Shown here: one piece after another, positions 1-14,300 of the stretch
Position numbering within the stretch: position 1 is the stretch's first letter
Layout of the letters: each line of letters begins with the position of its first letter
Notes under the pieces: model-generated
Databases searched by the model: none
What the model saw: the letters and a program-made list of their open reading frames with translations, nothing else
Told to the model about the DNA's origin: nothing
NCBI GenBank assembly: GCA_914767715.1
Contig: OU612066.1
Span: 24,342,283-24,406,282 of the forward strand
Length of the DNA: 64,000 nucleotides
Origin: Membranipora membranacea
Taxonomy: Eukaryota; Bryozoa; Gymnolaemata; Cheilostomatida; Membraniporidae
Direction: 5' to 3'
Made by a program: the position numbers and the translations under genes

Positions 1-711
1 AGTTAAAGCGAAATTGCTTATTACTGCATGTCACTATATCATAATGCACACTGAGTTGGATTTACCATTGTCTATGGGTCATATTTATTGAGAGGTAATT
101 GTATTCTGCAGTTTTCTCAAAATAGTTTTGAATTTACACTTTGGAATTTTACACTTGGATTAAAAATTCAATTGGGAAATTGAGAACTACATGTCTAACA
201 GTGCAGCATGTTAATGTCATTCCCACAATGCACCTGCAACATGGAATTCCCTTGGTGAGCAGGACAAACCCTAACACTTGGATATAGTCCTAACGTGACT
301 AAGAATTCCCGAAGTGGACTTATGGGATTCCCTGCCTTTTTCATACCCTAACCCAAAGTGAGACCGACCCTCACACCTGCTTGATACAGCTTCACTAAAG
401 ATTTTGATTGATTGGGTAAGTACACTGTGTCTTGTGTTAACCTTTGAACCCCTTTTGCTGTTGAGATGCTTGAATATGTTCCATGCCAGAAGCGCAGCAC
501 TTTCAATCCCACCCTGATTTGGTGCGACAATTTATACACAAACCTTCTTTTACTCCGTGAATCCTTGCCATATACCATAGCATTCAGAATTTACAAATAT
601 CACAGCTCAGTAATTTTTGCATACTTTGAGGTGTATAACAAGTCAAAATGTGTAACACAATGTGTTTTGTGTACGTGTGTTCCATGTTTTAAACGCTGCA
701 ATATTTTGCAG
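1..711. other. Upstream intron or 5' region of the giant calponin gene
   Basis: No exon can be supported here. The first recognised exon begins after the acceptor at 710-711, so this stretch is most likely intron. Long open frames on either strand (466-822 plus, 348-578 minus) have no recognisable sequence. Confidence 0.5.
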
Positions 712-2324
712 AGTGTTCAGGTCAGTGAGAGTAAACAGGTTCAGAGACCTGCTGTGATTGAGAGTTCCTCATCTTTCAGTAGTGGAGGTGGTGGTGGAGG
801 CGATCAGGTAAAAAAATACTAATCAGGCATATTCCTACAACATACCCACAATGCATCTGCAAGCTTGATTTTGATGGACACCTGCGCTTATTTTGTCAGT
901 TAAAAAGAGCATTAATGAGTTATGGGGAGGGGGGGGGGGTGGTGAGCTGTTCACCTTAAGAATTTCTCAGCTTTGCTGTTTCTTATATATATGATTCGCC
1001 GTCAGTATGCTTTGATATCGGCATCTTAGAAGCTCTGTGTAATCCTGACCTGCAGACACAATTTTTGCTCTTCACTCCTTAGTATTGATAGAAACATTAT
1101 TATGGTATCCAGACAGTCTGCTCATTATTTTGTTATCTCATAGCATGTGTTAAAAATCAGACTGTCCATTAAAATGTTAAACTCTGTCTGACAAATGTAG
1201 GCTTGTAAACAAACATCATACGATAAATGTAGGCTGGGAGGAGAAAACTCTCTTATAGTCCATAAGAAAAATGACGCAACGCGAGGTTTTCATGTCTAAT
1301 GAATTTTTGTTGTTTACTTGGACAGGATGTTGAAGTTATAACGGAGACATTACCAGACGGCTCAACGGTCACTAGGACTATCAGGCGAACTAAAAAAGTT
1401 GTGCAACAATCATGGAGCTCAGGTGGCGATGTAAGTATAATCTCAAATTAATCACCCTTTTGAGAGACCGTTTTCCTGCACTCAGCATTGGTCACCTTTC
1501 AAGCACTTCACCGAAACTCTCAATTTATATATATATATATATAATTATCAATCACCAATTAAACTATTTCTCAGAATAAGTTGATGACCATTTAGGTAGA
1601 GTTATAAAGTTTTGACTGTATTATTTCCACCTGTATTAATCTAACTATATAACTTGCCGTAGGATGAAGGAGGAGGAGGCAGTATGATGCGCTCTTATCG
1701 CCGAGGAGGTAGCAGTGGATATGATACTGCTGATGGATATAGTGATGGTGATGAACATAGCTATCAAACTCAGACTAGGTCATCCAGCTCATATCAGACA
1801 TACGAATCTCCTCAAACTCAGACTAGAACATCCAGCTCGTATGAGACATACGCATCTCCTCAATCTGTGAGTTTTTTATCCTTACGTAATAGAACATTGG
1901 TTTCCCCTCCAAATTGTTTCACAAACGCAATACAAGAAAAAAATAGTTCAGGATGATTGTTTGCTTGTCAAATTTGTGAACATTATATATAACTTTATCT
2001 GATTCAAGTTGAGTTGAGTTGGTGATCGTTTATAAATTGTCCAGTTTATCATGGCCACTGACAACTAGGACTTTTTTTTCCCCAACAACGCTTGTCCTAG
2101 TTGCATTTAAAAAAGAATCATCTCATTCAAAGCTCTGCACTTGTCCCTCTAAAGCGACAAACTTACCCAATCATCTAATGACTTCAAGCAGAATGTATTC
2201 ACAAGTACATGAATTCAAACTTCTATACAATCAAAGTCTTATTTGATTATATAATTTCCGTTTGAAGGAGAACCAGCAGAATTATTCCAGCTCCAGCTCC
2301 TCATCGTACCAGATGACGCCTGAA
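712..2324 (+). CDS. N-terminal low-complexity exons of the giant calponin gene
   Basis: Four exons, all phase 0: 712-807, 1326-1430, 1663-1866 and 2268-2324. The translation is disordered: a Ser/Gly-rich piece ending in a six-Gly run (FSSGGGGGGDQ), then VITETLPDGSTVTRTIRR, then a Ser/Tyr/Gln-rich piece holding two copies of a Q-T-Q-T-R-S/T-S-S-S-Y repeat, then NYSSSSSSYQ. The TETLPDG-type sequence resembles short basic/PDG stretches found in other cytoskeletal proteins, but no named domain is assigned. The acceptor of the first exon could lie at 711 or 720; both keep frame. An ATG upstream at 466 is in frame, but the sequence between looks like translated intron. Confidence 0.68.
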
Positions 2325-5300
2325 GTGAGATACTCTCTGTGACTGACTGTGACCCAGTGTCTCCTCAGCCGTACCCTGCTGTCTCTCTCCGGCTGTACCG
2401 CCCTAGCCCTCGACACCGCTCCCCTGCTAAAGTGTTCCTGTGGACCCACCCTACCCTCCTTCACTGGTGTTTGTGTGTTACCATTTCCCCTGCTTTTCTA
2501 ATAGGTCATTTTTCTGAAATTTAAAGTTGAATAATATCACAGAGTAAGGATATATCCTTACTCTGTGTTAGTACGCTATAACCCATGAATATTTTTTCTG
2601 TAAGATCAAGCTATTGCATACCCAAGACATTGATCGTCCTAAGTATGTGTCTTTTTCAATCATGTTCCTTGCTCCTAATGTGTTGTGTATCCCCGTACCT
2701 ATGATGTATCACCTCCCTTACATACTCAAGCTGTTAACTGCTGACCAGGATAGCTTGTTAGCGTTAATTGTTGAATGATTACTGTAATAGTTACGCAATG
2801 TCTTGCAATATATATTGTTTGTATAGTGATATAGTATATGCAGCGCAAGCCAAGGTGTAGCAATAATAATTCGGTGAGATGTACTTCGATAATGTATATT
2901 GTAACACAGACAACTCCTACATCAAATTCCACATACAACAAATCATATAAATTCAAATATTAATGTCGCTTTGTTGGATATTGTTTTTTATTATTATGAC
3001 GGTGACATAAAAGGATTGGCAAAAATGAGTCTGAATCAAGAAGTGTGTGTGTGGTCGGGACCCAATGTACTGCAATTGCTGTTGTACATACCTTCAACCT
3101 TGCACCTCTTGTCTATCTATTCATTCGCAGTTTTTCATCCCTCTCAGCCTGTGATTTACCCGTTTTCAAATTGTCAACATTTATGTTGAAAAATTTAGCA
3201 TAACCAGCACTGCGTCTCCCTTTACACTGCTTATGTATAATTGTGAGACCTTTAAACCCTGAGTACTCATAAGGAGTGTTTGCAACACCTCAATGAGGGT
3301 AAATTAGCCTGTGAACCCCAGAGTGATCGGGCCAACTGGTAGATGACATGACCACCCTGAGGAATTTCAGAAAAGTTAGAGTATGTCAAACATTTTTATT
3401 TTTTCCTTGTGTCACTTCATCATTCATGAACTGTTGTTCTTTTGCAGCAAATGGCCAAGTATGACTACGGAGCAGAGGCTGAGGTGAGGGAATGGATACA
3501 GTCAGTGACTGGAGATGAAATCCCAGAAGGCCCTGAAAATGTATACAAAGAACTCAAGAGTGGTGCCATTCTTGTCAAGTAAGTTCATCACATTCTTGTG
3601 AATAGAGGCCCTGTTTTGCATGACTCCCAGTATCACCTAGAGGGGGCCTCTGACATATTTGAATTGTTTATGAGAAACTAACTTAGGTATTTAATGATGG
3701 TGACCATGTGTTTTCTGGTTTGGGGTTTCTGCAATCCGGAAAATTACTTGCTGAAATTCGGTTACTGTAATGTGATTGATGTCAAGTGAATATTTTTCAT
3801 GGTTGAAAGAATTTAATGTTATAATATGTTGTTGTATAAATAGTGCAACTTCTGTAGGATTTTAATTTGCATTTTCATTTGTTTTGTTTATATTTTTACT
3901 TGTAGTTTATTGATTGCACTCTACGACGGGTCATCTGATCTCTCTGAAAAGGCTCAAGCCTTCAGAAAACACCTCAAAGCTAACAAATCTGACCTCGCCT
4001 TCAAGCAGGTAAATTTCAGCTTATATACACAAATACCTGTACGCTGTGCTGTGAATAGATCTAGTACTCTCTAACAGAATACTAAATTTAGTCCTGGAAA
4101 TTGGAATCTGAATGCCTCTAATGAGTTTTATATTTTAACAGGTACCAGTGATTGTGAAAGAATCAAGTTTTTGGTATCATCCTCGAGTTACCAGTCTTAT
4201 TTAGAATACTGCTCTTGGTTCGTTTGCAACTTTGAGTAAAAATCATCTGAAACTGGGCACAGGCTCAACCTAGAGCATCATTCATAATTAGGCTGAGAAC
4301 TGAAAATGATAGCAAAGCTGATCCCTTCTCAGTCACTTAGAAAAACTCTGTAACTCAACTACATTTAATTTCAATAATTTACCTTCAAAGTTCAAAGATA
4401 ACCATCAGAGCCGATTCACAATTCATTGCGTTTTTCTCCACGTAAATACCTCCCACTTTCGCGCACACTGTGAGGTGCTATGAATCAACTTACAACTTAA
4501 ACAGCTTAGTGTAATTTGCATGTTGCAGAGTTTTTATCATCGGTCAGTGAATGTAACTTACAACTATGATCATGCAGAATAAGAAATCTACTCCGTGATA
4601 ATCATTATGATACATGATCTATATTTATAAATGAAGCTCAAATCACTGATAGTTATCATAGCGATCGACGCAATGCACTTTGGCCATTCATCATCAATAG
4701 AAGTTTATTTTACACTCTCCATACACTGTAGTTTTCAATTTAGCTTATGCTGTGCGAATGTTCGAGCTTTTATATGTATGAAATATGCGGATGGTTGGAC
4801 ACAGCGATCTTATGGTACCTGTGCCTATTATTCAGTGCTCAACCTCTAAGTATAAAATTTTCAACAGGATCTATTTATTTTTTAATCTGCCTATTTGAAA
4901 AGATGTTCTAATCATTATTATTATCAGATCTATATATTGTTTTGTTATAAATAATTTATTGTTGTGTACAGGGAGATGATCTTAGAGGAGCAGAGGTATA
5001 GCGTCATGTAAAATTAAAAAAAAACCAAAAGGGCGTATGAAAGCAAATTGCTTAATTCCGTTATTTTCTTGAAAATTATGAAGGATTGGTACACATTTTG
5101 TACCATAATCCTCCATATCGGGAAATTGAGTTCTTTTTCACACGCCCTTTTATACTTGTCACCCTCCCTACCCTGAAATTACCCTTTCAATAACGTAATG
5201 AATATAAAACCCGCAAAAGTGTCTACCTTACCCTTTTTGCCTACCCAGACATAAGTAAATCCCACCTATGACGTTCTGCAGATCAGATGAGTACCATAAT

Positions 5301-8300
5301 GCAGGTATATTTGAAGCGAGTTGTCTCAAGAACCTACCTGCAGATGCCATGGTGTGCCCCTAACCTTGTTAACCGATGTACACAAACTTGCAAATACACA
5401 TAATGATAAATTCCCTATAATGAAGAGTTGTCCCCCTAATGTCAGGGGAAGGAAAACTCTAAATCTGCATAGCTTCCTCAGCAGTGTTTAGTACCTACTT
5501 TTGCAAGTCTCTATATTATAAGATATGCAATTAATCTTATTTCAGATGGAGAATATTGAGAAATATCTGAAGGGAGCTGCTCTCTATGGTGTTGGTATCA
5601 CAGGAATCTTCCCCACTGTTGACTTGTATGAGAACAGAAATCTAGGAGCAGTCATCTCTAGCCTTCAATCACTCGGCAGTGAGGTCAGTTCATTACCACT
5701 TACCTGCAAATCACCTCCTCTCAATCTTCATATCCACACTATTTGTGATTCATATGATATTGGATTATCAACTGTGACTAGTCGATGGTCGTAGTTGACT
5801 GTTGACTGTGGCCATGAAAGAGGTCTTTTGTTTTCAATGTGTTGAAATCACAAATTCTTGGAACTTGATACTTGCTGGTGACCATTTTCAACAACCTTGT
5901 AACAGCTTATCATAATCATCGTGACATATGCGTACGTTTGGATAGGCTGCGATGGATAATGAAATGCCACTACCAGCAAACTGCAAATAGTAAAGAAAAT
6001 AGTGTAACAGATGCACCATGTGGTTTTTCTTTGTATTTCTAGGCCCAGAGAAGTGGATTTAATGGTGCTACATGTGGACCCAAACCAACCACTAAGAATA
6101 AGAGACAGTTCAGTATGGAGACACTGAGAGGTGGAGAGGGAGTTATCGGACTTCAATCAGGTACGGCACTCTCATCAGTTTTTATTAGTTACTTTGTCCT
6201 TATACAGGGTATCATACTACAGACAAGGGTGAAAAACAAGTGATATTGCCAATTCTAGTCTCAGCCAATAAAGACATGTTAGGTTTAACACGAAGTCATA
6301 TTAAGGTTATCAAATGCTAGCAATAATCTAGATGCTGATGCCCGAGGGGACCACTTATATTATCGGTTACAAAGCTACAAACTATGCATGCTCACTCTTT
6401 TGCTCCGCTTTAATTTGTTCATTGCATGCTGAAAACCTTTGAAAACTGGAAATCTTAAAAAAATTAGAATAGGGAAACTCATCGATAGATATAGTATTTT
6501 ATGTCGTAAGAGAAACCCGCAATTTTTAAAGCAATCATCAAAATTGTTGTCTTATCACTAAGGAGTTGTGTGTACAATGAAAAAGGGAGATGATAGCCTT
6601 GAGAAATAATAATTTTGCCCACCGCAAAAACTTCCATGCCTGCCTGCAGCCACCTCTTTGTACAGCCATGTACTGGCCAACCTCTCTGCCTTGATAATAA
6701 TAAAACCATGTTTTACCCATGTGTTAATCCATGCACCACCCAAGTATCGTGATTTTTAGGTACCAACAAATTCGCCTCCCAGAAGGGTATGTCCATGGGA
6801 GCGGTGAGACATGTCGCCGATATCAGAGCTGATGATATGAACCAGGAAGGTCAGGGTATCGTCAATCTGCAAGCAGGTACCAACAAGTTTGCCTCGCAGA
6901 AGGGCATGTCCATGGGAGCTGTTCGCCACGTGGCTGATATTCGTGCTGATGACTTGGACCAAGAGGGTTGTGGAATAATTGGTCTTCAGTCAGGTGAGGC
7001 TCTCGCAGCTGATTGGTTGATTAATGAAACAGAAAACTTTTTAGCTATCCTTAGTTGTAGACTACCCAAGCCACCAACATACCAAATCCCTATGCTCATG
7101 AAAGCTATTACCATGCATGCCCCCTTTTCGTTTGACCATCGATGCTAGTAAATAGATCTTGGAAAGGTGAATTCAGGTCAATTTGAGCTGGTTGGAATCA
7201 GGAGTCAATTTTCATCAATATTATGCCATAATACTACCCTCCAATTATCAACAATTGAGACCCTGTTATCAAATATTAGGCACAAACAAATTCGCCTCCC
7301 AGAAGGGCATGTCCATGGGAGCGGTGAGACATGTCGCCGATATCAGAGCTGATGACATGAACCAGGAGGGACAGGGTATCATCAATCTGCAAGCAGGTAC
7401 CAACAAGTTTGCCTCACAGAAGGGAATGTCTATGGGAGCTGTGCGCCACGTAGCTGATATTCGTGCTGATGATTTGGACCAAGAGGGTTGTGGAATAATT
7501 GGCCTGCAGTCAGGTACTAAAAAAATCCAATAGGAGAAAACTTAGTTCTGTAATCACTTATTTTTAACTTGTTCTCAAGACACCCGAAAGTTTTCAGTTA
7601 AATTCCTGATGGTTTCCCCATATTGACAAACTTTACCCTCCATGTGTAACGTGATATATGTTTCTTCTCCTCTCATTTGATGTGAACCTCTAAACCTTTG
7701 ATTAAACCCAAACTGCATAGTTCATCTTCCTTTGCAAATCTACTAAATAACAACTGACTCAATAAAAAAAGGGGAGCACACTCTTGACCCATTACTGTAA
7801 TGGTCTGATTCCAGGTACAAACAAATTTGCTAGTCAAAAGGGTATGTCCATGGGTAAGGTAAGGCATGTAGCCGATATCCGCGCTGACGATATGGTACCT
7901 GAGGGTCACGACCATGTGACACTTCAGTCAGGTACCAACCAATTTGCCTCACAAAAAGGAATGTCCATGGGCAAAGTACGGCATATCGCTGATATCCGTG
8001 CAGATGATTTGTCTAGGGAAGGAATGGACCATGTACAGTTGCAATCAGGTTTGTCAGCATGCCCAGATAATGGAATGCTGCTGCTTGAGAATGGGATTCA
8101 GCGGGGCTGTGATTGGTCCACAGAACTTGACAGCATGGGCATGGTTAGTTGGATATTTTCAATCTGTTAAAGACAAAAATTTACTAAACTGATTTTAGTA
8201 GGGTGGTTTGTTGGTGGCTCAGTGGTCATAAAAAACGTCCATGGTCATCAGCATCTATATTTTGCTAAGCATTTGGTGGTATACAGTACTTTCCAGCTAA

Positions 8301-11300
8301 GGCTGTGTGCATTTTGCATAGAATAGTCTTTACTTTTTGCGTCAAGCTCTTTCATGCAACTCTGTCTAGAGAACTAATAATACTCATCTATCAATCTTTG
8401 CTTTCATGTAGCATGATCTCATCTATTGTTTACTATGGATAGTGTTAGAGGAGTGTGTTTTGATTATGCTCTGATTGGCATGCCCGCTATATAGGTGACC
8501 ACCCATCTAAGAAGGTTATGTCAATGGGAGGCATCAGGCACGCCGCTGACTCTCAGATGGAACCGTATGTGGATATAAGAGGACAAGGAATCATTACTGC
8601 TCAGTCTGGTGAGTCACTCATCATCGAAAACATTTATGATATAATGCATTGTTTTGTATATTATGTTATATATGTTTATGCTCGTTACCAAAAACATGTT
8701 ATATAATATATTGTGTCATATATTATGTATGTTTAGCTCATCACTGATCAATTTTGGATAATAAACCTGGATGCAATCACTTGGTGATGCTAATTTTGTT
8801 TTTTTGCTGCAAATTTACATATCACATATTATTTCAGAGCAAGGTTTGAGTGCAGGTCACTTGTCACCATGTAGCTATGAAATTGAATTGATGCCTTAGA
8901 TAGCATTAGAGAGGGCATTTTGGGGAATATCTGATATCCTCACTGCCCTCAACATCTTTGTAACTTGCACTATTCACTATTGTTTATGTAGGCGACTATC
9001 ATTTGGCATCACAGCAAGGAATGGCTATGGGTGGTGTCAGACACGCTGCTGATATGAAGACTAGTGAGATGGATATGAGAGGACATGGGGTTCTCAGCCG
9101 TCAAACAGGTATAGTCTCACTAGAAACACAGCATCAGTTATCTTTACTGAGCCAAAAAACCATCATAGGCCTACAACTAAATGTACATTATGTATTTTGT
9201 GTGCAAAAAAATGTTACCAAACAGACCCACCACATGCATGTTATATAGGATTGTAAATGGGCTACTTATTTAGCATATAATCAGTTTCGCTGTGGCATTA
9301 CATGAATTATGTTTTGATCATTCTTGGTTGGAAATAGGGGTATCTGAAGATAATTTTGTACATCGCCATAATATAAACTGATATTTCTGCCATAAGTGTA
9401 TCATGATACCTGATCATCTTTATCCAATGGCTGAACGTTAAAATGCAAAAGTATAATTACTCAGCTCATTACTTTTCTAATATATTTAAGGTCCAGGAGA
9501 GAATGCCCAACAAGGTGGATTAGCTATTGGAACAATCAGACCTACTCGTGTCGCAAACCAAGAGTCTCCTTCTCAGGCCAGTCAAGCTTATCTACACCCA
9601 CAAACTGGTAAGTGTATTACATAAGGTGTGAGTGTCTTGAGATAAATGTAGACAGCCCTAAATGATAATGTTATAATGATAGCTGAGCCTTGTTTTCCGT
9701 TTCAATTTATTACTCTCTTTTTATCAACTGGTTCTTTCGTGTTGCAGGCACTGGCGATGGAGCAAACCAGAAAGGAATGGTGATGGGCAATCTGCGACCA
9801 CTGTCCAGTCAGAACGAACAGATTTCGAGAGAATCACAGTCAGTGCTCCACCCTCAGACTGGATACAATTTCGGAGTTAACCAATCAGGTATGGTGATGG
9901 GATCTCACAGACCTATGGTGGACCCTCACTACGATGTCTCGCTCACCCAGGCATCCCAGGGGCATCTGCATCAGCAAACTGGAACTGGTACAGGAGCAAC
10001 ACAGAAAGGTATGACTATGGGTCATGCGCGTCCATTGGTTGACTCTCATGTCGAAGCTATTTCTCAGCAGTCACAGGGAGTTCTCAACCCTCAAACAGGT
10101 TTAGTGGCTGCAGATGGAGCTTCACAAAGGGGAATGGTAATCGGAGGAATGCGGCCTGTTGTTGATAGGAAAGCAGAGCCAGCCGTGCAGGCGTCTGATG
10201 GAATATTAAGACAGCAGACTGGAACTGGTGATGGGGCCACACAAAAAGGCATGCACTTTGGAGGAATGAGACCTCTAGTTGATGGGCAAGCAGAAGCTGC
10301 ATCTCAAGCATCAGAAGGAGTATTACGACCACAAACAGGTGGACCATCAGCAGAAGGTGCATCACAGAAGGGAATGCAATTTGGAGGAGCAAGAGCACTG
10401 GTTGATGGGAACGCCCAACCACTCCTGCAAGCATCACAAGGAGTACTCCGACCCCAAACTGGCGGACCTTCTGCTGAGGGTGCCTCACAGAAAGGAATGG
10501 TCATAGGAGGTGTGAGACCTGTTTTTGATGTTCATGCCCAGCAAGCATCTCAAGCCTCGGAAGGTGTCCTTAGGCAACAGACAGGCGGCCCTTGTCTTGA
10601 TGGAGCCTCACAGAAGGGGATGGTGATGGGTGGACTTAGATCCGCTTTTGATAGTAATGCTCAGCCGGCCTCTCAAGCTTCTGAAGGTGTATTGAGACCA
10701 CAAACCGGTGGACCATCTGCTGAAGGCGCATCACAGAAAGGAATGGTGATTGGAGGAATGAGATCTGTTCTTGATATTCATGCTCAGCCTCCCTCACAGG
10801 CTTCAGAGGGTTTCCTCCGACAGCAAACTGGTGGGCCTTCTATTGATGGTGCTTCCCAAAAAGGAATGCGTATCGGAGGATCGAGACTGCTTGTCGATAG
10901 TAATGCTGAGCCTGCTGTTCAAGCATCTCAAGGTGTACTACGACAACAAACTGGTGGACCATCAATTGAGGGTGCTTCACAAAGTGGAATGGTCATGGGA
11001 GGGGCCAGGCAAACTGTAGATGGTAAAGCACAACCCGCAACACAAGCCTCTGAAGGTGTTCTCAGACCACAAACTGGAGGCCCTTCTGCTGAGGGTGCAT
11101 CACAGAAAGGAATGGTGATCGGTGGTGTGAGACCTGTTTTTGATATCCATGCCGAGCCTGCCTCTCAAGCTTCGCAAGGTGTGCTTAGGCAACAAACAGG
11201 AGGCCCCTGTCTTGATGGAGCCTCACAGAAGGGAATGGTGATTGGTGGAGTGAGACCTGTGTTTGATATCCACGCCCAACCGGCTTCACAAGCTTCAGAA

Positions 11301-14300
11301 GGTGTCCTTAGACCTCAAACAGGTGGACCATCTGCTGAAGGCGCCTCACAGAAAGGAATGGTAATTGGAGGTGTGAGGCCTGTACTTGACAGTCATGCTC
11401 AGCAGGCTTCCCAAGCTTCTGAGGGTGTCCTTAGACCACAGACTGGAGGTCCATCAGCTGAAGGTGCCTCACAGAAAGGGATGGTCATTGGCGGAGCTAG
11501 ACCTGTTTTTGATAGACATGTCGCACCCGCATTGCAGGCATCAGAAGGTGTACTACGACCACAGACGGGTGGGCCCTCCGCAGAAGGTGCATCTCAAAGT
11601 GGAATGCATATTGGTGGATCAAGACTGTTAGTCGACAGTCATGCCGAGCCTGCCGCTCAAGCATCTCAAGGGGTACTAAGACAACAGACTGGTGGACCAT
11701 CAATTGAGGGTGCTTCACAAAGTGGTATGGTTATTGGAGGTGTGAGGCCTGTTGTTGATAGCCATGCAGACGCACCATCCCAAGCCTCACATGGTGTATT
11801 GAGAGCCCAGACTGGTACTGCTGAAGGCGCCACACAGAAAGGTATGCAAATGGGTAGTATCCGCCCCTTAATGTCCTCAGAAACACAATCAATATCACAA
11901 GCATCACAAGGTGTACTGTATCCACAGACAGGAAATAGTGATGGAGCTACTCAGAAAGGAATGCTTATGGGTTCACTGAGACCTCTTATGAACAGCGAGA
12001 TTCAACCACTTACTGCTGAGTCCCAAGGTGTATTGCATCCTCAAACTGGTACAGGCCAGGGAGCAACTCAGAAAGGAATGTTAATGGGAGGAATTCGCCC
12101 ATTGAAATCTGAATCTGCAGGCACAATGTCACAAGAGGCACAAGGGGTGCTTCATCCACAGACTGGAAGCAATCAATTTGCTAACCAAAGAGGAATGAGC
12201 TTTGGTTCTACATGGCATGGAGCTGACCACGGGCTTGACAAGATGTCCATTGCAACACAAGGCTTTCTCACGCCACAGACTGGTATGAATATTCACTCTT
12301 CATACAAAGCTGGAGATTTGATCACTGCACCACTTTCCCAAGCTTCGCAAGGAATTTTGTTTCCTCAGACTGGAAACGGAGACAATGTCTCAATTGGAGG
12401 GCTGGTCATTGGTGCAACCCGTCATGCAGCTGACATGAAAACTGATGCTATGTGCCAGCAGTCCCAGGGAGTTCTTCACCCACAAACTGGAACTAATTTG
12501 GGAGCAACTCAGAAAGGAATGAAGATTGGGTCATCATGGCATGCGGGAGACCTGCACGTTGGTGCAATGACCCAAGCTGCCCAAGGCATTTTGTGTCCAC
12601 AGACAGGAAATAATCAGTATGCTACACAGAAAGGTATGACTATTGGGTCTAACAGACTGTCAGTTGACACAAGAATCGCTCCAATGATGCAAGCATCTCA
12701 AAGCGTTCTTAATCCACAAACAGGCACCGGTCAATTTGCTTCTCAAAAAGGAATGTCTTTTGGAAGTACATGGCATGGAGCAGACTACGGTGCCGATAAA
12801 ATGTCTTTACCTTCACAGGGTATCCTTCACCCACAGACGGGAGACAACCGTGGAGCTAATCAACATGGAATGTGTATAGGATCAGGAAGACAACTTGTTG
12901 AAACCCATGTTGAGGCTCTATCAAAGGAATCTCAAGGTATACTTCATCCACAAACAGGAAACAACTTAGGTGCAACTCAAAAAGGTATGTGCATCGGCTC
13001 TACTCGCCTCACTGTTGACCAGCATATAGATCAAATGGCAAAGGCTTCTCAAGGCATCCTGCATCCCCAAACTGGCAATTCTGAAGGTGCCACACAGAGC
13101 GGGATGGTCATAGGTGGTTTGCGGCCAACTGCAAGCACCGGAGAGGTGACTATGAGCCTGCAGTCACAGGGTGTTCTTCATCCTCAAACAGGCACAGGCC
13201 AATACGCCACACAGAGTGGGCTTGTAATCGGAGGTTTACGCCATGCTGGTGATCTTCAAACACAGGAAATGACTCAGCAAGCACAAGGAGTTCTTCATCC
13301 CCAAACTGGAACTGGCCAGTTTGCCACTCAGTCAGGAATGATGATTGGTGGAATCCGGCAGGCTGCTGACATGGAAGGAGGTATGCAGGAGCAGCAGTCT
13401 CAGGGCGTACTTCACCCCCAGACAGGAACAAATATGTGGGCAAATCAATCCGGCATGAGCATGGGATCTACATGGCACGGCGCTGACAATCAACTTCAAC
13501 CTATGGCACAGGAGTCACAAGGAATTTCACATCCCCAAACTGGTAAGTTGCAACTTGTCATGTAAAGCATGTTCTGCTCCCCCTTGTTGTTGCTTATGCA
13601 TTATTAGATGATGCTCTACCGATATTTAATAATGATGTAATGTGCCCTTAGCTTGCAAACAAGTCTATGACCTGACCTTAAGCCCTGCATCAAATCTTTT
13701 TATGACGTACAATTTTCCTGGGTGTGTTGAGCTTATTAACTAGATTTTCTGTGACCATAACTCATGCATAATGTCTAATATTCCTTGCAGACGAAACCTT
13801 TGTTATGTCAACAAGCAAAAGCCTTCCTGTGTCCAAAGAGCCCTGCAACACCATTCTTGTATTATGTCTGTTTTCGTGGTATGTATTATCAAGTGTTATA
13901 AAAGTGATGCATTTTGGAAAAGGAGACATGAAACATTTGGATAGTTGTGAGTAGTGAAAGTTATCAATCAAGACTCTTCCGTCTTCATTGAGTAATTATT
14001 GGAAAGTCCCCTATTCCAAAATGTAGTTTATAGCTGTAACTTTTTCTCACCATCGGCAATGATAATCCTTGCTTTGCATTGATTGACAGATTGACTTAAT
14101 CGATTGAGTTTTCCCATGCATCAATATTAATACAAGTTTATGATCATATCAACTGAAATGCTTTTTGTCAAAAAGTCAGCTTTTGGATAATATAATTGGT
14201 TAGACCATTTGAAGATGACCACTGAAAGAAGTGAACATAACCTCAATGGTTATGTTTAACTCAGTGAATCTTGGTTAAATTATCTGCTATCACAGAGTCG

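Noticed and set aside
466-711. In-frame ATG upstream of the first calponin exon as the start codon
   Set aside because: The stretch reads like intron (Cys/Tyr/Leu-rich, no domain), and good acceptors stand directly before 712.
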